A DNA stretch of 64,000 nucleotides from Membranipora membranacea (taxonomy: Eukaryota; Bryozoa; Gymnolaemata; Cheilostomatida; Membraniporidae): the NCBI GenBank assembly GCA_914767715.1, contig OU612071.1:4898001-4962000 (forward strand), written 5' to 3'. Below are positions 33,701-44,732 of the stretch, piece after piece. Positions within the stretch are counted from its first letter, which is position 1; every line of letters starts with the position of its first letter. Under the pieces are notes generated by a model. That model saw only the letters and a program-made list of their open reading frames with translations, did no database searches and was not told the DNA's origin. The position numbers and the translations under genes are program-made.

Positions 33701-36700
33701 TTACCGCTAGCTAAACCATAAGAACTGAGACAATGGTAGATGGTCATGAAATATTGATTTTATAGCAGATTGTTCTGCGTTAGTAAACCACGCCCACCTA
33801 ATGGACTGTCTGAAGTTTCGAGCTTTGTTTCTGGATCTCAGCCATTTGCAAATTGAGCAATGACATTTATTTCATCTTGCTTTGTAAAATTGCAGATATG
33901 AGTACAGTAGAGTTACAGGGAGACGGGGTCAGAGGGTCACAGAGTTACAGTTATTCTGTCAGCTTCAAGGTCACCGTGGATGAAGAGACACTTAGTGTGA
34001 GTATAAGATTTACATTTATCGATATGTGAGCGTATGCTGTCTTGATTGTCTGTTATCATATTTTACCTTTTTTTTTATTGCAAGCATTTGGAGTTGCAGG
34101 CTGTAGTGATTTCTAATCTATCTATTGCCATCTAATCAAATTTTTTGAATGTGATTAATTTAATATCGGCTACTAGTCTTGTATTGACTTGTCATATATC
34201 GGGGGGGGGGGGGGGGGGGGGGGGAGGGTACGCTCGAGAGAACAGGTGATTGACACCCAGAGTTCTCAGATATCCAGCATACTAATGCCAATAACTGCGG
34301 GGTACTTACTTGAAAACCAGGTGATTGTTTTTTAAGTCTCTCCTTATTTACGTATTTTGAAATCCTATAATTACTCTTGGAGTTTATCTCCTCCATTTTT
34401 TTACAGAAATATCTGATAGAGTGGAAGTTTTTGGAGGGCTTACACAGCTCTGAAGATGTAGTCGGCTATAGATTAGATTATAAAGAGTATGGTATAGAAG
34501 GAATACTAGGTACTAGAGAGATCGCACTCAATCAGAACCAGATCACCATTGTTGGTAGGTGAATAATTTGCTTTTATTGCCATCATATTGCAGAAAAGTT
34601 GCAAATGGAAAATAAACTTGACTGAACATTACTCCTGTGGTTTCCAGGAGTTCGAAGAGATTGAATGCACCGATTCGGATGAAGAATGTTGTCAAGTTGC
34701 AGTCAAATGGAATAGAAATTTGTTTATCAGACACACTCTCTTTGGGTTATCAATAATTTGAATAGATCAATTAACAATTATGTAAAGACAAACCTCTGGC
34801 GGGACTATTCCCGTGCCTAGGCCACAGAAGCAATATGGTCACGATTGGGACACAACTCAAAATTATATGTACACATAATATTGGAATGGAATGTACCTAT
34901 CTAGAATTTATGAGAATGTATAAAAAAGCAAAACCTCTGGCGGGACTTGAACCCGCAATCCCCTGCTTAGGACGCAGATGCCTTATCCATTAGGCCACAG
35001 AGGCTATACATTCACAATTGGGAGACAACCCCAAAAAATAGGCTCCTATTTATCCAGAAGTACCAAGCAATAGGAGGATAGCGATTCAATGTCACATTAC
35101 AATGTTCAACTACTCGTACGAGAATAACAAAATAGTGATTTGAGCTAATAAATGTCTTTGTTTTATGTTAACACTTTAATAAAGTGTTGGGTGGGGAGAC
35201 AATTTCTGAAGTAATTTTTCTCGTAGTGACTTTCTACCAAACTTAATTTGAATTGATAGCATATGTATTTGTTTGCTTTTATTGTAGATGATTTCAGAGA
35301 CTTAGAACTAAGATGGGTGGAGATTCTTGCTGATGGACGAGAGGGTTTAGCCACGCCCTATTTTGATACCTACTTTGATAATGTATTTAGATTCAATCTG
35401 GAACTCAAACCAAGTGAAGAAAACCCTCAACAGGTAGAATCATTAAAGTGGTCTTGATTGGTAGACTGATTGATCGATTGATTGGTTAATTTATTGATTG
35501 GTTGATTGATTGACTGTTCATTTGGTCGATTTATTAAAATAGGATAACCTCTTAAACTGTTCCGGGATGCTCTTAGTAGCATTACATTTTCAACTAAGTG
35601 GTTGGTAATATAATGCTACTACCAGCTACCCCGACACAGCTTGAGAACTTAAACTATTAGTTCATCAATTTTTTTGTCAGCGATAGAACAGATGAGATCG
35701 CTTGGTTGGCATTTTTAAGTACTGAAGACAAAACTCTGCTATTCCCTGGCCACTGCGCAATTAAATTGTAATTATACTGGTTTAATTCTGTTATCAGAGA
35801 CCGTGTTTATTTGTCAGTATGGGTATGCTTCTTGCCTGGATAGATAAAATTGTGTATTTTTCATGTCGAGTATTCATTACTCCTAACCTTTTTGGTTAAA
35901 TAATACCCCATTGCTATTTGCTTTCAGATCGAGTTAGATTGGGAGGTACCGCCAGCGAGTGATCAGTTTTTAGATGTGATTCCTGAGTATTATGTTGAGT
36001 GGGGCGCTGCAGGTGGCGGCCCGATCTACAGAACCAAAGTGTTTGGAAGTACTGGGGCTATGATAACCAATCTTAAACCGGCAACACACTACATGATAAG
36101 AGTACAGGTATTTATAGCCTTATTAAGTTTGTCATGTTCTGATATTTCCTAAATACCAATCCCTAGAACGAGGATTAATAGTTATAACCCCTTGCCTGGC
36201 TCAAGTTCGTCAAATTTGGTTTAATACTGAGCTAAATTTCCTCTAGCCGCCAGCAGCTTGCTATAAAGAAGAGGCAACTTGATTTGCAGACATTGAATCA
36301 AAGTTGATCGTCCAATCGAATCATCATTAAAAACTTGTTTTCATCATAATAGTGTAAAATCTGAAACCTAAAACCTAAAATGACTAATTTCATACCAAAC
36401 TCAGAGCTATGTAAAAATTGATTTGTTACATTGCCACACGGGTACCATGCAGTCTTGTCATTGTCTCTGTATTGGCTTTAATTGTGGTACCAACTTGAAG
36501 TGATTCTGGCTCTATATTATCATATCATCATGATAATTCTTAATAATCTTTATTTGATTTGTATGGTGATTTTAAATTTATTTTCAGCAAGTACGGATGA
36601 AGCACAGAGCGGAATCACAGACTCCCTGGGTGGATTATAGATCTGCTGAAGCTCCGCCCACAGCTGGTGCTCCAGACCCGCCCACTGATATTTATAGAGG

Positions 36701-39700
36701 ATTTACTGTCAGAGTAGATCAGCAGAGTGACACGGTAATATTCACTATAACTTGAATGAATAGTGCCATAAGCTAGTAGAAGTTGTCCTCTACTGCAAAA
36801 GTAAGGAGAAGAAATCTTTAAAAATCGCAATGATAATCTCCTGGACTTTTGTCTGTAAGAAATTAGTTTATATTGTTATGTCATACTTCATCACAAGGTA
36901 GATAGGTCAGGTGGAGCTTAACACTATAAGCTACATACATGGTAGCGAATGTGTTGACTCTGATCAGCACCAACACATTGGCTACATGCATGTATGTCTG
37001 TTAGCATCTGTTCCTGTGCACAGCTCAAACTTTTTCTTAAAACCTATTGAATACTGTTGATAGTTTTTCTCTAAATTTACATTGATTTCAGACTCTGAGA
37101 CTGAGATGGTCCAATCCTCCCTTCACTCTCCGCTCATACACTGTATACTACCAGAGTAGTGATGCGAGAAATGCTTTCATCAACACCAGATACTTCCCTA
37201 GTGGAGGTAAGAAACTTGTCCATGACCTTGTGAACTTGAAGCTCAAAGACATACTCAAGTGTTGTGTAGCATATGGCCACTTTGCTCTCTGTTGCGAACC
37301 CACAAATTATACATCAATTGGTACTTTTTCATTACCTGTACTCCCTAAAGCCAGATCTAATCTGATTTGAACCCTGAAACATGCATTGTAGGAACATCCT
37401 TGTTTTTTTCTCATGTGAGGGGCGAAGATTTGTAATTAATTTGTCTACTGTCTATGATAAAGCATTATTTGTTTTACCTTGCAAGACTCTGATAGATAAC
37501 ATTTCAAATGTCCGGCTCCTCCTCTGAGCTAGCTCCTCTCCCAAAAACACTCATTCCCTCTCCCCTCTAAAAGACCTAGCCACGACATTTAACCTGATAT
37601 GTCATCAAGCACATTCCACATGGGTTACCTTATCACAGTCACATTATATTTGAGCTAAGTCTTAACTCTGTAGTTACCATTTCTACTCCTTTCTGATCAG
37701 GTGCAGGGAATGTTGAGTTAGATGATCTGGATCCTGGTGTTGTCTATCAAGTCCAAGTTGTCATGGATACAGATGTCGGGTCACTACAAACAGAATGGAT
37801 AACTGGTAAGGTCAGGGTCAAATAGTACAAAAATAGCCTTATCTTCAACGCCTTATTGCTTGCTTTTGTCTTAATTGTCAAAAAATATGTGTACAAAAGT
37901 GATAAAAATTTTAGCCGACTTTCATGCACTCAGAGTTTGTACCCCTACGGCCTACACATACTTGTTTGAATCAAAGAAGCTTTGGAAGTGCACTGTGCTT
38001 GAGACATGATCTTAAGGCTTGAACATTCTGTTTTCCATGGGGATTTATAGTTTCTATTATCTCTGTTTAATATTGCATGGCCCTAGATACGTAATATACA
38101 TTATTGTTGTATGGGAATGATATCGGGTTTTCGAGAGAAATGATTTGGCATGCTCTCCGTCCTTAAATGTACTCATGTTCTATGACTGTAATATTTCATT
38201 TTGGTAGCTGGACAGCAGAGCAAACTTTCAATGGCTCCCGCTAATACTGCCATAGAGATTGAGCTTGGACCAGTGGGAGGATTTACAGGCAGTACTGGTG
38301 ATGGGGGTTCATTCACTGAGAGAGTATCACTACCTCCTCAACCAGACAGAGGTGGAGCTAATACTGGCGGTCAGGGGATCGTCATCACTGACGGGGGAGT
38401 CAGCAGTGGTGGTGGTAGGACTGTGATAACTACAAGAACTGGTGGTGGCATCGAAGTTGGGGGAAATGGTGGTATAGAGATTGGAGCTGGTGGCATCGGA
38501 GGTAGAGACAACGGAATCAGTGGAAATGGCGGTAGAGAAATTGGAGTTGGGGGAGTTGAAATTGGCGGAGGAGGAAGAACGGTCATCACAACCGCTGGAT
38601 CTAATTCAGGTGGTTCTCAGACTGGTTCTATCTCCCGCAGCGGAGGAAGGGGTTCTGGTTCAGGACAGGGAGGTGAAATAAATTCAGGAGGTCAGGCAAG
38701 AGGTGGCGGTAACTCTGGTGTAAGTGTAGGTCTTGCTGGTGGTCGAACCAGCTCTGGTGGAGGAGGAGGGAATGAAGTTGAGAGGACAATAATCACTGAG
38801 AGGACCGGAACAGGCGGTGAGGGAGGAGGTCAGGTGGGCGGAGGTAGCAGGGGAGGAGAAGTCATCATCACAGAGACTACAGAGATAACAGGAGGGAGAG
38901 GAGTACAAGGTATGATATCCTCTGTTTACTTAACTTATTTCAGTGTAACAATCTTTGTTGTTTTTGACAAACAAACATACAAAAATAGAGCTGCTGAAGT
39001 AAGTCTTAGTTTCCAGCTACTGCTCGCACGGTTAGGAACATTTTATCGTTGAGGATAATGTGCAATCTTTGCTTGCTTACATTGCTAATCTACATTTCTA
39101 AGCTCTTCTCCTTTGTATGACGGTAGCAACCCTCAACCCCACCCCTCCCACCTTTGCTGGCATGTGATGATTAAGGCATTCCGGTTTTTGTAGCCTCCCG
39201 TTATGCAGGTTATCCAGTGATAACAGCTAAACCTTCAGGGTTGGTGACAAGCGGTACCCGTATCTCTCTTACTTGCTCAAGTCAAGGAATTGATGCTAAC
39301 ACACAAGTCCTGTGGTTTCAGAATGCGAGGTTTGTTATGGGTTATAGAGTTCATTCTATGATTGGCATTGTGGTCCATTGCGTGCCATAGGTGTTTGCAA
39401 TCGATAATCTTTTTGATGCCAAATCTATGGAACTTTAGGTATAATTTGTATCTAAATTTTCCTTAGAAAAATTCATGCATGCCAACTTCCCAGCTAGCCA
39501 TTCCAGATGTTTGGATAACAAAATAATTTTCTCGTTTAATATCATAAAAATTTTGTTGCATCTGGTTTTGTGATTGTTCCCCATGCATTACTGCGATGAA
39601 ATTAAACATAAATATGAAATCTCAGGGGTATATATCTAGTATGTGCAGTACACTCCGCTTAATTCAAACCTCATTAGACCTACATGCTTTGTCCTAATTA

Positions 39701-42636
39701 AGGGAAAAAATAAATTAAGCGAAATCTGAATGCATATGGGTTTGCCTGTGAAGGGACACACATTCATTGTCTAAATTAACGTCATTATTAATTAAGCAGA
39801 GTACATCGAAGATTATGTAGTATCAAAAGTATAAATACAAGTCCTGTTGGTCCAAGATCCTTGTGCCTGTCTACCCCCCCCCCCTTAAAAAAGAGAATGT
39901 CTATAATCTCCCCTATCATTTTTTTAATCTACTGCCCTTATGTATTGTCGTAGAGAGATAGACAGCACATATTCTATCACTGGTGGTGAAATACAGAACA
40001 CTATGACAGTTACATCATCTGCCACCAACCAACAATATGAGTGCAGAGTACGACACCCCAGACTACTGAGTGACCTCATATCATTCTATAACACTCAAGG
40101 TCAGTGTTGTTTTTCGCTTCTCGGCCTATTAGCTGAGATCAAAGTATCACTGTTAATAGCCCCTTTGTGCCAGATTCAGTTTTAACAGTTTAGACCTCTC
40201 ACATCTAGGGTGCATTCTAGTTTCTAGGATGTATCACATTCTCAGTATGAGTATTTAGGGCATCATGCGGGTCAGCCAAATATTGTGATTCTTACACAAC
40301 AGCATATGCTGTATCAGTTTATGTTTCCTATTCTCCACTATCAATTAAAAATAATTCCCTGTTATGCATTTTTTTCCCCTTGAACTCCAATTGGGATTTG
40401 AGTAAACTTATCTAGAAACCTGATATCACCCATTTGCCACCTGTATTGAACCTAAGCTACCATTTGCCGGATCTATACTCGATGCTCGGAAAGTTCACTT
40501 GCAAAGTTTGGAACTTTTATAAAGTAAAGATGCTGAGTTTGCTAGCTAATTTTCTCTATTTCAAGAATATTTTCCTCCTCTATGGTATCCCCGTATCTGA
40601 GCACATTTGATTTACCCCCATCTCTATAAGGTGCCCTGCCTTCTCAGGAGGGCAGAGAAGCCTTCAATTTTGTTATAACGTCTCATAATTGCTCCATGTT
40701 TTTACCTATTTTCAGTATTTGACATATCTGCTGCACCGGCCTGGTTCCGTGTTGTATCAGAGGCAAACTCAGCCAGACTAACATGGGCTCGTCCGCCCAC
40801 TACTGGCTCACTGGATATCGGTATGTGACTTGTTTGTATTGCTATCACTAACTGTTAAAGTTGTGGAAAAAAACGTTGCTGGTGCGCATACTCTGCTTGT
40901 GAAAATAGTGAAGTTGTCTTGTATGCAAAAATAGGGTTAGAGTAAAGGTATGGTTTAATATAAATGCACATGTGTTGCAAAAGCAGTCTTGTGACTGTAA
41001 TATAATATATGACCCTTCTTTGTTTGGCAAAAATATACTCAACAAAATTGTAGATGACAATGCATGTTACAATTATGCAGATGTTTGATGAGTAGTTAAA
41101 ATGTAAAATGCCCAATTAAACAAAATAATTACTTGGCTGGTATCATCTTAAAATACTCAAAGCAAAACCTGTTGCGCTGTAGTGATTTCCTGTTTTCTTC
41201 ATTACCCCGTAACAAAAATATGGCCTATTCAACCAAAATTGCAATAACTTTGTCTAATTGCTAATTGTTACTTTATTGCCATATCCACATAAGTTACATG
41301 CAGCTACGTGTGATTGGACAAGTTTTGTAGAAAACAGTCTGTGTAGAACCTGAATTTCGAAATTAGAAACTGTTACTCCAGGATAACGCTGTAAAACGTT
41401 CCGATGTTGTTCTGACAAAAAAATAATTTATGTTGTTCTGTGGTATATGATACGTAATTTGTAAGCCACAGTTGATGATGATTACTTTAATCACTCGAAT
41501 AGACAGTTTTCTGAGCTCTGATTTAGGCCTCAATTCAGAGTTGTCCTCTCTCCAGTTTGGTACTTTTAACCCACGCCGCATAGGAAAAACGTGCTGAAAA
41601 GAGGGTTATCTTGATAACCACTTATAATTGGATAAAAATTATTTTTGATTCAGAATCTGCAGCGCTGAAAACTCACATGGACATGGTTCGGGAAATAATT
41701 TTAGTATTTGGATAGTCAATTATAGCATTTTCTGCCTGTTTTGCGGACAATTTGGCAGAATTTTTCATGAGTTTCGTCACTAAAATTAAGATTTGTCAAC
41801 ATTCAAGCCTCCAATGATTTGGAAATCCTGTCTGATAGGGTTTTCAATGGTGCAGATTCTGAATCAAAAATCATTTGTATCCTTACATAAGCGGTTTTCA
41901 AGATATCGCTCTTTCAGCAGGTTTTTCCTATGCGGCGTGGGTTAAAAGTACCAATCTGGAGAGAGGACAACTCCAAATTGAGGCATAAATAAGAGCTTAG
42001 AAAACCGTCTATTACAGCATCCTACACACTGAGATATAGCTCAACAACAGATGACCTATATGGTGACCCCAAAGCCTGGAGTTCTATAACTATCCCAGCT
42101 GATGTGACGGGCTATTGGCTGGCCGGCCTCGAAGCCAATACTAAATATTACTTTGCTCTGAGAACTGAGGCTAAGGATGGATCATCTGGAAAATTTACTG
42201 AAGTTTTGAGTGGGATATCTGGTGCGGCTAAATGTAAGTAGTGTGAAGATGTCCAATACAGGGGCGTAGTTTAGATGAGTAGAAGGGGGACAAAAATCGT
42301 TGAGGTCCTGATGTACCACCTGGCGAGGTACTGATGTACCACCTGGCGAGGTACTGTATGCTCTTCGTAGTCTTGATCAATATTTGAGCCCTTCCTTCCT
42401 CACAATGAGGCACTATTAAACTTGTAAACAAGAGGAATTAAAGATGAAAACAAAGAGAATTATTAGAATTTTTTAAACAGCACAACACTTACTGGAAAGA
42501 TAACTTGATATATTATAAAAGTTTTTGAACTAATTTAGATTTAAACTAGTTAGTTTCATGATTTCATATTTATCTATAGACAGAGAAGGAGCACGTAGAG
42601 AGCAAAGTGAGACTTACTTCCGTCGGCGATCTACAG
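24741..42636 (+). CDS. Secreted matrix protein: SOD-like x3, FN3, Gly-rich, Ig, FN3; 3' end unresolved
   Basis: 21 exons join without a frame break to at least 1178 residues: 24741-24813, 26781-26985, 29906-30016, 30815-30977, 31389-31557, 32329-32496, 32808-32954, 33247-33456, 33896-33996, 34407-34554, 35288-35433, 35928-36107, 36588-36734, 37092-37206, 37701-37805, 38208-38909, 39209-39329, 39954-40099, 40716-40820, 42018-42233, 42580-42636. A signal peptide is followed by three superoxide-dismutase-like folds, about three FN3 domains, a Gly-rich segment, one Ig domain and one FN3 domain, so it is an extracellular, probably matrix or cuticle, protein. I do not recognise a named orthologue. 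The HxH copper site of active SODs is not visible, so an enzymatic role is unlikely. The last exon seen ends in phase 1 with a basic stretch (YFRRRST); no secure terminal exon was found. It lies upstream of, and in line with, the collagen gene. Confidence 0.88.
26503..26671. repeat. CGGCCCCCTCT minisatellite
   Basis: About 15 copies of a 10-12 bp pyrimidine-rich unit in the intron before exon 2 of the SOD-like gene. It creates spurious Pro-rich reading frames. Confidence 0.9.
26781..33456 (+). CDS. Exons 2-8: three tandem SOD-like domains
   Basis: Repeat 1 runs from ASFSHSGISGYIEFLEV through YSLVGRSLLLRSMSDHS to RICATI. Repeat 2 runs from AEAEFVFDDQGGVEGQVRL to NLIGRSIVLFDAK. Repeat 3 runs from ARFMFDEVEFGYVELSQ to DHNLPLQGQNSVYGEQVKV and ASVCAVL. 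The pattern of a beta strand near G-x-G-x-V-x-F/L and a later (V/I)GRS-(I/L)VL strand is that of the Cu/Zn SOD fold. Copper-site histidines (HxH) are lacking in the repeats, so these are probably structural SOD-like domains. Repeat borders do not coincide with exon borders. Confidence 0.7.
27100..27225 (+). mobile_element. Possible tRNA-derived SINE fragment
   Basis: gtgtggcgcagtcggttagtg resembles an A box and ggcaatccagtccac a decayed B box. Weak evidence. Confidence 0.35.
28515..28770. repeat. Diverged dispersed repeat, copy 2
   Basis: Intronic copy of the repeat at 16890-17115, same orientation, about 65-70 percent similar by eye with indels. Confidence 0.5.
29419..29692. mobile_element. 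274-bp inverted-repeat element with TAA target duplication
   Basis: Ends AGCCTGGTACCCA and TGGGTACAAGGCT are imperfect complements, flanked by TAA at 29416-29418 and 29693-29695. Internal complementary blocks (gatgggtacaaaat / attttgtggtaccca) extend the foldback. A 3-bp TWA duplication is typical of PIF/Harbinger-type MITEs. It sits about 210 bp upstream of the exon at 29906. Open frames across it are chance. Confidence 0.6.
30051..30140. repeat. CTTGTGGGTTT 11-bp tandem repeat
   Basis: About eight perfect copies starting 35 bp after the donor of exon 3 (30016). GTGGGT-rich intronic sequence close to a donor may influence splicing. Confidence 0.9.
30754..30786. repeat. TA dinucleotide microsatellite
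   Basis: tatatatatgtatatatatatatatata immediately upstream of exon 4 of the SOD-like gene. Confidence 0.85.
31950..32193 (-). mobile_element. tRNA-derived SINE in FN3/SOD-like gene intron
   Basis: On the minus strand it begins ggagtaggaggtagctcag (A box) with tgggttcgaatcccgctg (B box). The non-tRNA body contains gcgcggccgcc and a tctccgtccgagg tail. Same family as 21430-21563. Confidence 0.7.
33896..37805 (+). CDS. Exons 9-15: FN3-type domains
   Basis: Two clear FN3 domains: IELDWEVPP...YYVEWGAAGG...ITNLKPATHYMIRVQ (exons 12-13) and LRLRWSNPPFTLRSYTVYYQ...VELDDLDPGVVYQVQVV (exons 13-15). Each has the Trp of strand B, the Tyr pair of strand C and the L-x-P-x-x-x-Y turn. Exons 9-11 (TLSKYLIEWKFLE...VVGYRLDYKEYG...LELRWVEIL) look like one or two diverged domains of the same fold. 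All junctions are in phase. Confidence 0.8.
34200..34225. repeat. Poly-G tract of about 24
   Basis: A homopolymer of G interrupted only near its end (ggggaggg), in an intron. Shorter C or G runs occur at about 4870, 9393, 16925, 25151 and 39876. Confidence 0.9.
34790..34831 (-). pseudogene. Truncated tRNA-Arg copy
   Basis: Same ends as the tRNA at 34932-35004 (aaacctctggcgggac ... ctaggccacaga) but with about 35 internal bases missing, including the anticodon arm. Its downstream flank (cacgattgggacacaac) matches the real gene's flank (cacaattgggagacaac), so this is a segmental duplication. Confidence 0.75.
34932..35004 (-). tRNA. tRNA-Arg(CCU)
   Basis: The minus strand folds as a 73-nt cloverleaf: acceptor GCCTCTG pairs CAGAGGT (G1-U72 as in other animal Arg-CCU tRNAs), D arm GGCCTAATGGATAAGGC, anticodon loop GTCCTAA giving CCT, and T arm GCGGGTTCAAGTCCCGC. 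A and B boxes are intact. It lies in an intron of, and antisense to, the FN3/SOD-like gene. It could be a real gene or a recent retro-copy. Confidence 0.8.
35569..35627. repeat. Hairpin element, GGTAGTAGCATT family, copy 2
   Basis: Intronic 59-bp stem-loop with arms tagtagcattacattttcaac and its complement ending aatgctactacc. It shares arm sequence with 8497-8575. Confidence 0.65.
38208..38909 (+). CDS. Exon 16: 234-residue Gly-rich low-complexity segment
   Basis: A single 702-nt exon, phase 1 at both ends, containing Gly-Gly runs, Ser and repeated motifs of the type VITT-x-TGG, RTIITERTGTGG and VIITETTEITGG. It links FN3 domains to the Ig domain and is likely flexible and exposed. Being symmetric (phase 1-1) it could be skipped without breaking the frame. 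The minus-strand Pro-rich frames here are shadows. Confidence 0.9.
39209..40099 (+). CDS. Exons 17-18: immunoglobulin-like domain
   Basis: The two exons encode PVITAKPSGLVTSGTRISLTC, then VLWFQN, then MTVTSSATNQQYECRVRH: the Cys-Trp-Cys core and Y-x-C motif of an Ig domain of about 90 residues. Confidence 0.85.
40716..42636 (+). CDS. Exons 19-21: final FN3 domain and basic tail
   Basis: Exon 19 (ARLTWARPPTTGSLDI) and exon 20 (ASYTLRYSS...WLAGLEANTKYYFALRTEA) make one FN3 domain. Exon 21 (42580-42636) adds YREGARREQSETYFRRRST and ends in phase 1 before gtgagt. RRRS could be a proprotein-convertase-type site. The acceptor of exon 20 touches the end of a 516-bp foldback element. Confidence 0.85.
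41498..42013. mobile_element. 516-bp foldback/MITE element inside an intron
   Basis: The left arm (about 41498-41665) and right arm (about 41846-42013) are reverse complements over roughly 165 bp. Shared blocks include gagagaggacaactc, the cgccgcatagg/cctatgcggcg pair and gattctgaatcaaaaat. The ends are aatagac.../...gtctatt. There is no open frame. The right end directly abuts the splice acceptor of the exon at 42018 (gtctattacag). Confidence 0.8.
42308..42353. repeat. 23-bp direct duplication
   Basis: Two identical copies of ctgatgtaccacctggcgag followed by gta, in the intron after exon 20 of the SOD-like gene. Confidence 0.9.
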
Positions 42637-44732
42637 GTGAGTAAAATTAAACTGTGACAAGAAGATTGTCTGTCCAGTAAAAAAAACCAAAGATTTAGGG
42701 TGGCCCTAAAGGGGGTCACAAGGTGTCCGCTGATCCTATTACTGATGACTCTGTATATCCAGCAGAAGGTAATGCATGCTGGTAGTGCGGACCCTTCCAG
42801 TGTGCAGCAAGCTGCCAATAACTGAAAGAGGGCTTTAAACTGCAAATGGTTTTAGGCCAAGAAGGTCTTCATCCACTCTAAGGCAGAAGGTTTTGTGTCA
42901 AGGCCCATCTCTCCTTGTGTGCAGGTTTGACTACTATTAGCCAAAGGGGTATCACTGCAGAGTTTGTGGCATCCTATTATCAAAATAATGGAACGTTTGA
43001 TAATGGAATTCCACAATAATATCTCTTCTAGCCTCTTGAGCACATAAACTAAGCCTCATGTGCAGATTCTCTGTTGAGGTTCACCTCTATATGTGGAGGT
43101 TATACTTATTTTTTGGTTGATAAGTCAGTATGGTATGACTCACAAAACATTTGCAGAAATTCCCTAGTTTTGGTTGTTTTCTTCTTTCTTAATCCTGGAA
43201 AATTGTAATAATGGCAGGCTGCATACGGACTTAATTAGAACACTTGTGTCTGATATTGTTTTTGAGGTCGGATAATCTGAATTATCCTGAATTCGAAATA
43301 TCTCACATTCACAAATTAATTGCAAATTCCGTAGCTATAACTACAGTTGTTGAAACTTGTGTGATATTTTTCTTTGCGCTGGGAAATAGTTTCAACTTGA
43401 GAGCTGTCATGAGTGGCTTGTCAAAAGTAACTTGGTCACAGGATAGCCAAAGTATATTTGTAGAAGGTAACCTTCAGTACATAGCACCTGTATCTTAAAT
43501 AGACCAGACCATCCTACCAAAGAAGCCACATGTTCATTCAAGGAAAACTGAAATGAAACATGCAAAATGGACCACCCAAATTTAATTAGTGACGTTCACT
43601 CAATCAGTAATATATTGATTGCGGAAATTACAAGAAACATGTGGACAGAAACTTGGCGTCCTTTCTTCATCTCAGCATCGATATCTTAGTATAACTATTG
43701 TCACAGCTCATTGTTTCATATAAGCTTTCATCTAACAACTGAACTTAAAAAGGAAGATCCACCAATCGGAAAACATTTCCTGTGATTCAGCTTAAGTTAT
43801 ATCATTCTATGACATGGCGTCATCACATTGTCTTATGATGTCGAGGCTTCCCTCCGATTCTCTTCCGCTGTCTACATATGCTATGAATGCTCTCAATAAC
43901 CTATCCTAGAATGATCTAGCTACTGTGCTGCCGTATCGTTGCGCTATCATAGCATTGAAACCGTCTCAAGTTTCAACCTAGCCTGAAATATTTGATAGCC
44001 TCAGATCCACAATGTCAGCAATTGATATTATCATCGGCGCTTGTGTACCCACCCGCAACTTGGTTGTCAACTACTCTACAGGTGGTTTTTTACTGCAGCT
44101 AAGGTGCATTTTTTGTACTCAGTGCATAGCAGTTGTTAATCATTAGTGATAACTGAAACCACATGTCATAAAAGTCTAGAAATGTAACCCTAGCCTCAGT
44201 CACATCAAACAACTGGGGCTTAATGTCGAATAGGGTAGCAAAACCTTACTAATAGTGCGTGGTCCTCAGTCAATTCAAATGATTTCCTTTCTCGCAAGTA
44301 TTTAATTATTAACAACAGAAGTTCTATTACAAGGTGGCCTCTGTGATAATCCAACAAGCACCTTGCTAGCCTTGTCTAGGTGTATGATGCACTGAGGATA
44401 TATCGGGATACCGTCTGTCTAATAATATGACAGCTTAGCCTGTGTAGTGCAGTATATACTACATATATACACACACTGTTAGTGTCAGGGTGGGAACCAT
44501 ACGTCAGTAGCAGGTGCTTGTTGTTAGATCATCATCAGTGTAGAGACAGCTGAAGAAGGGGCACTTGCTGGCTGATGTCGAACGGCTTGTCAGAGTTAGC
44601 ACAGAGCCGCTATAGTTTAGGCTACTCTGACGGTTCGTAATCGGTGGTGGATATCTTCTCTGGAGGGTTTGAGGTGCTGCCGTTACGAGGAGTGGATAGA
44701 AGTCTAGGCGCAGGAGCGTAGCAGGAGGGGGT
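42637..44732 (+). other. Interval between the two matrix genes; candidate terminal exons and collagen promoter
   Basis: No secure coding exon. One possible terminal exon is 43066-43208 (acceptor catgtgcag; phase 1 fits; 46 residues, hydrophobic end LVLVVFFFLNPGK, then TAA). Another starts at 44005. Neither has convincing composition. A TATA-like run (agtatatactacatatata) at 44450-44470 and the following GC-richer stretch probably hold the promoter and 5' UTR of the collagen gene. Confidence 0.35.

Noticed and set aside
38371-38908. Pro-rich and Glu-rich frames in other phases of the Gly-rich exon
   Set aside because: The phase-1 frame that reads Gly-Gly-Ser joins correctly to both neighbours; the others do not.
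43066-43208. Terminal exon of the SOD-like/FN3 gene with a hydrophobic GPI-like end
   Set aside because: Phase fits and it stays open to TAA, but the acceptor is weak and composition looks intronic; kept only as a candidate in the interval entry.
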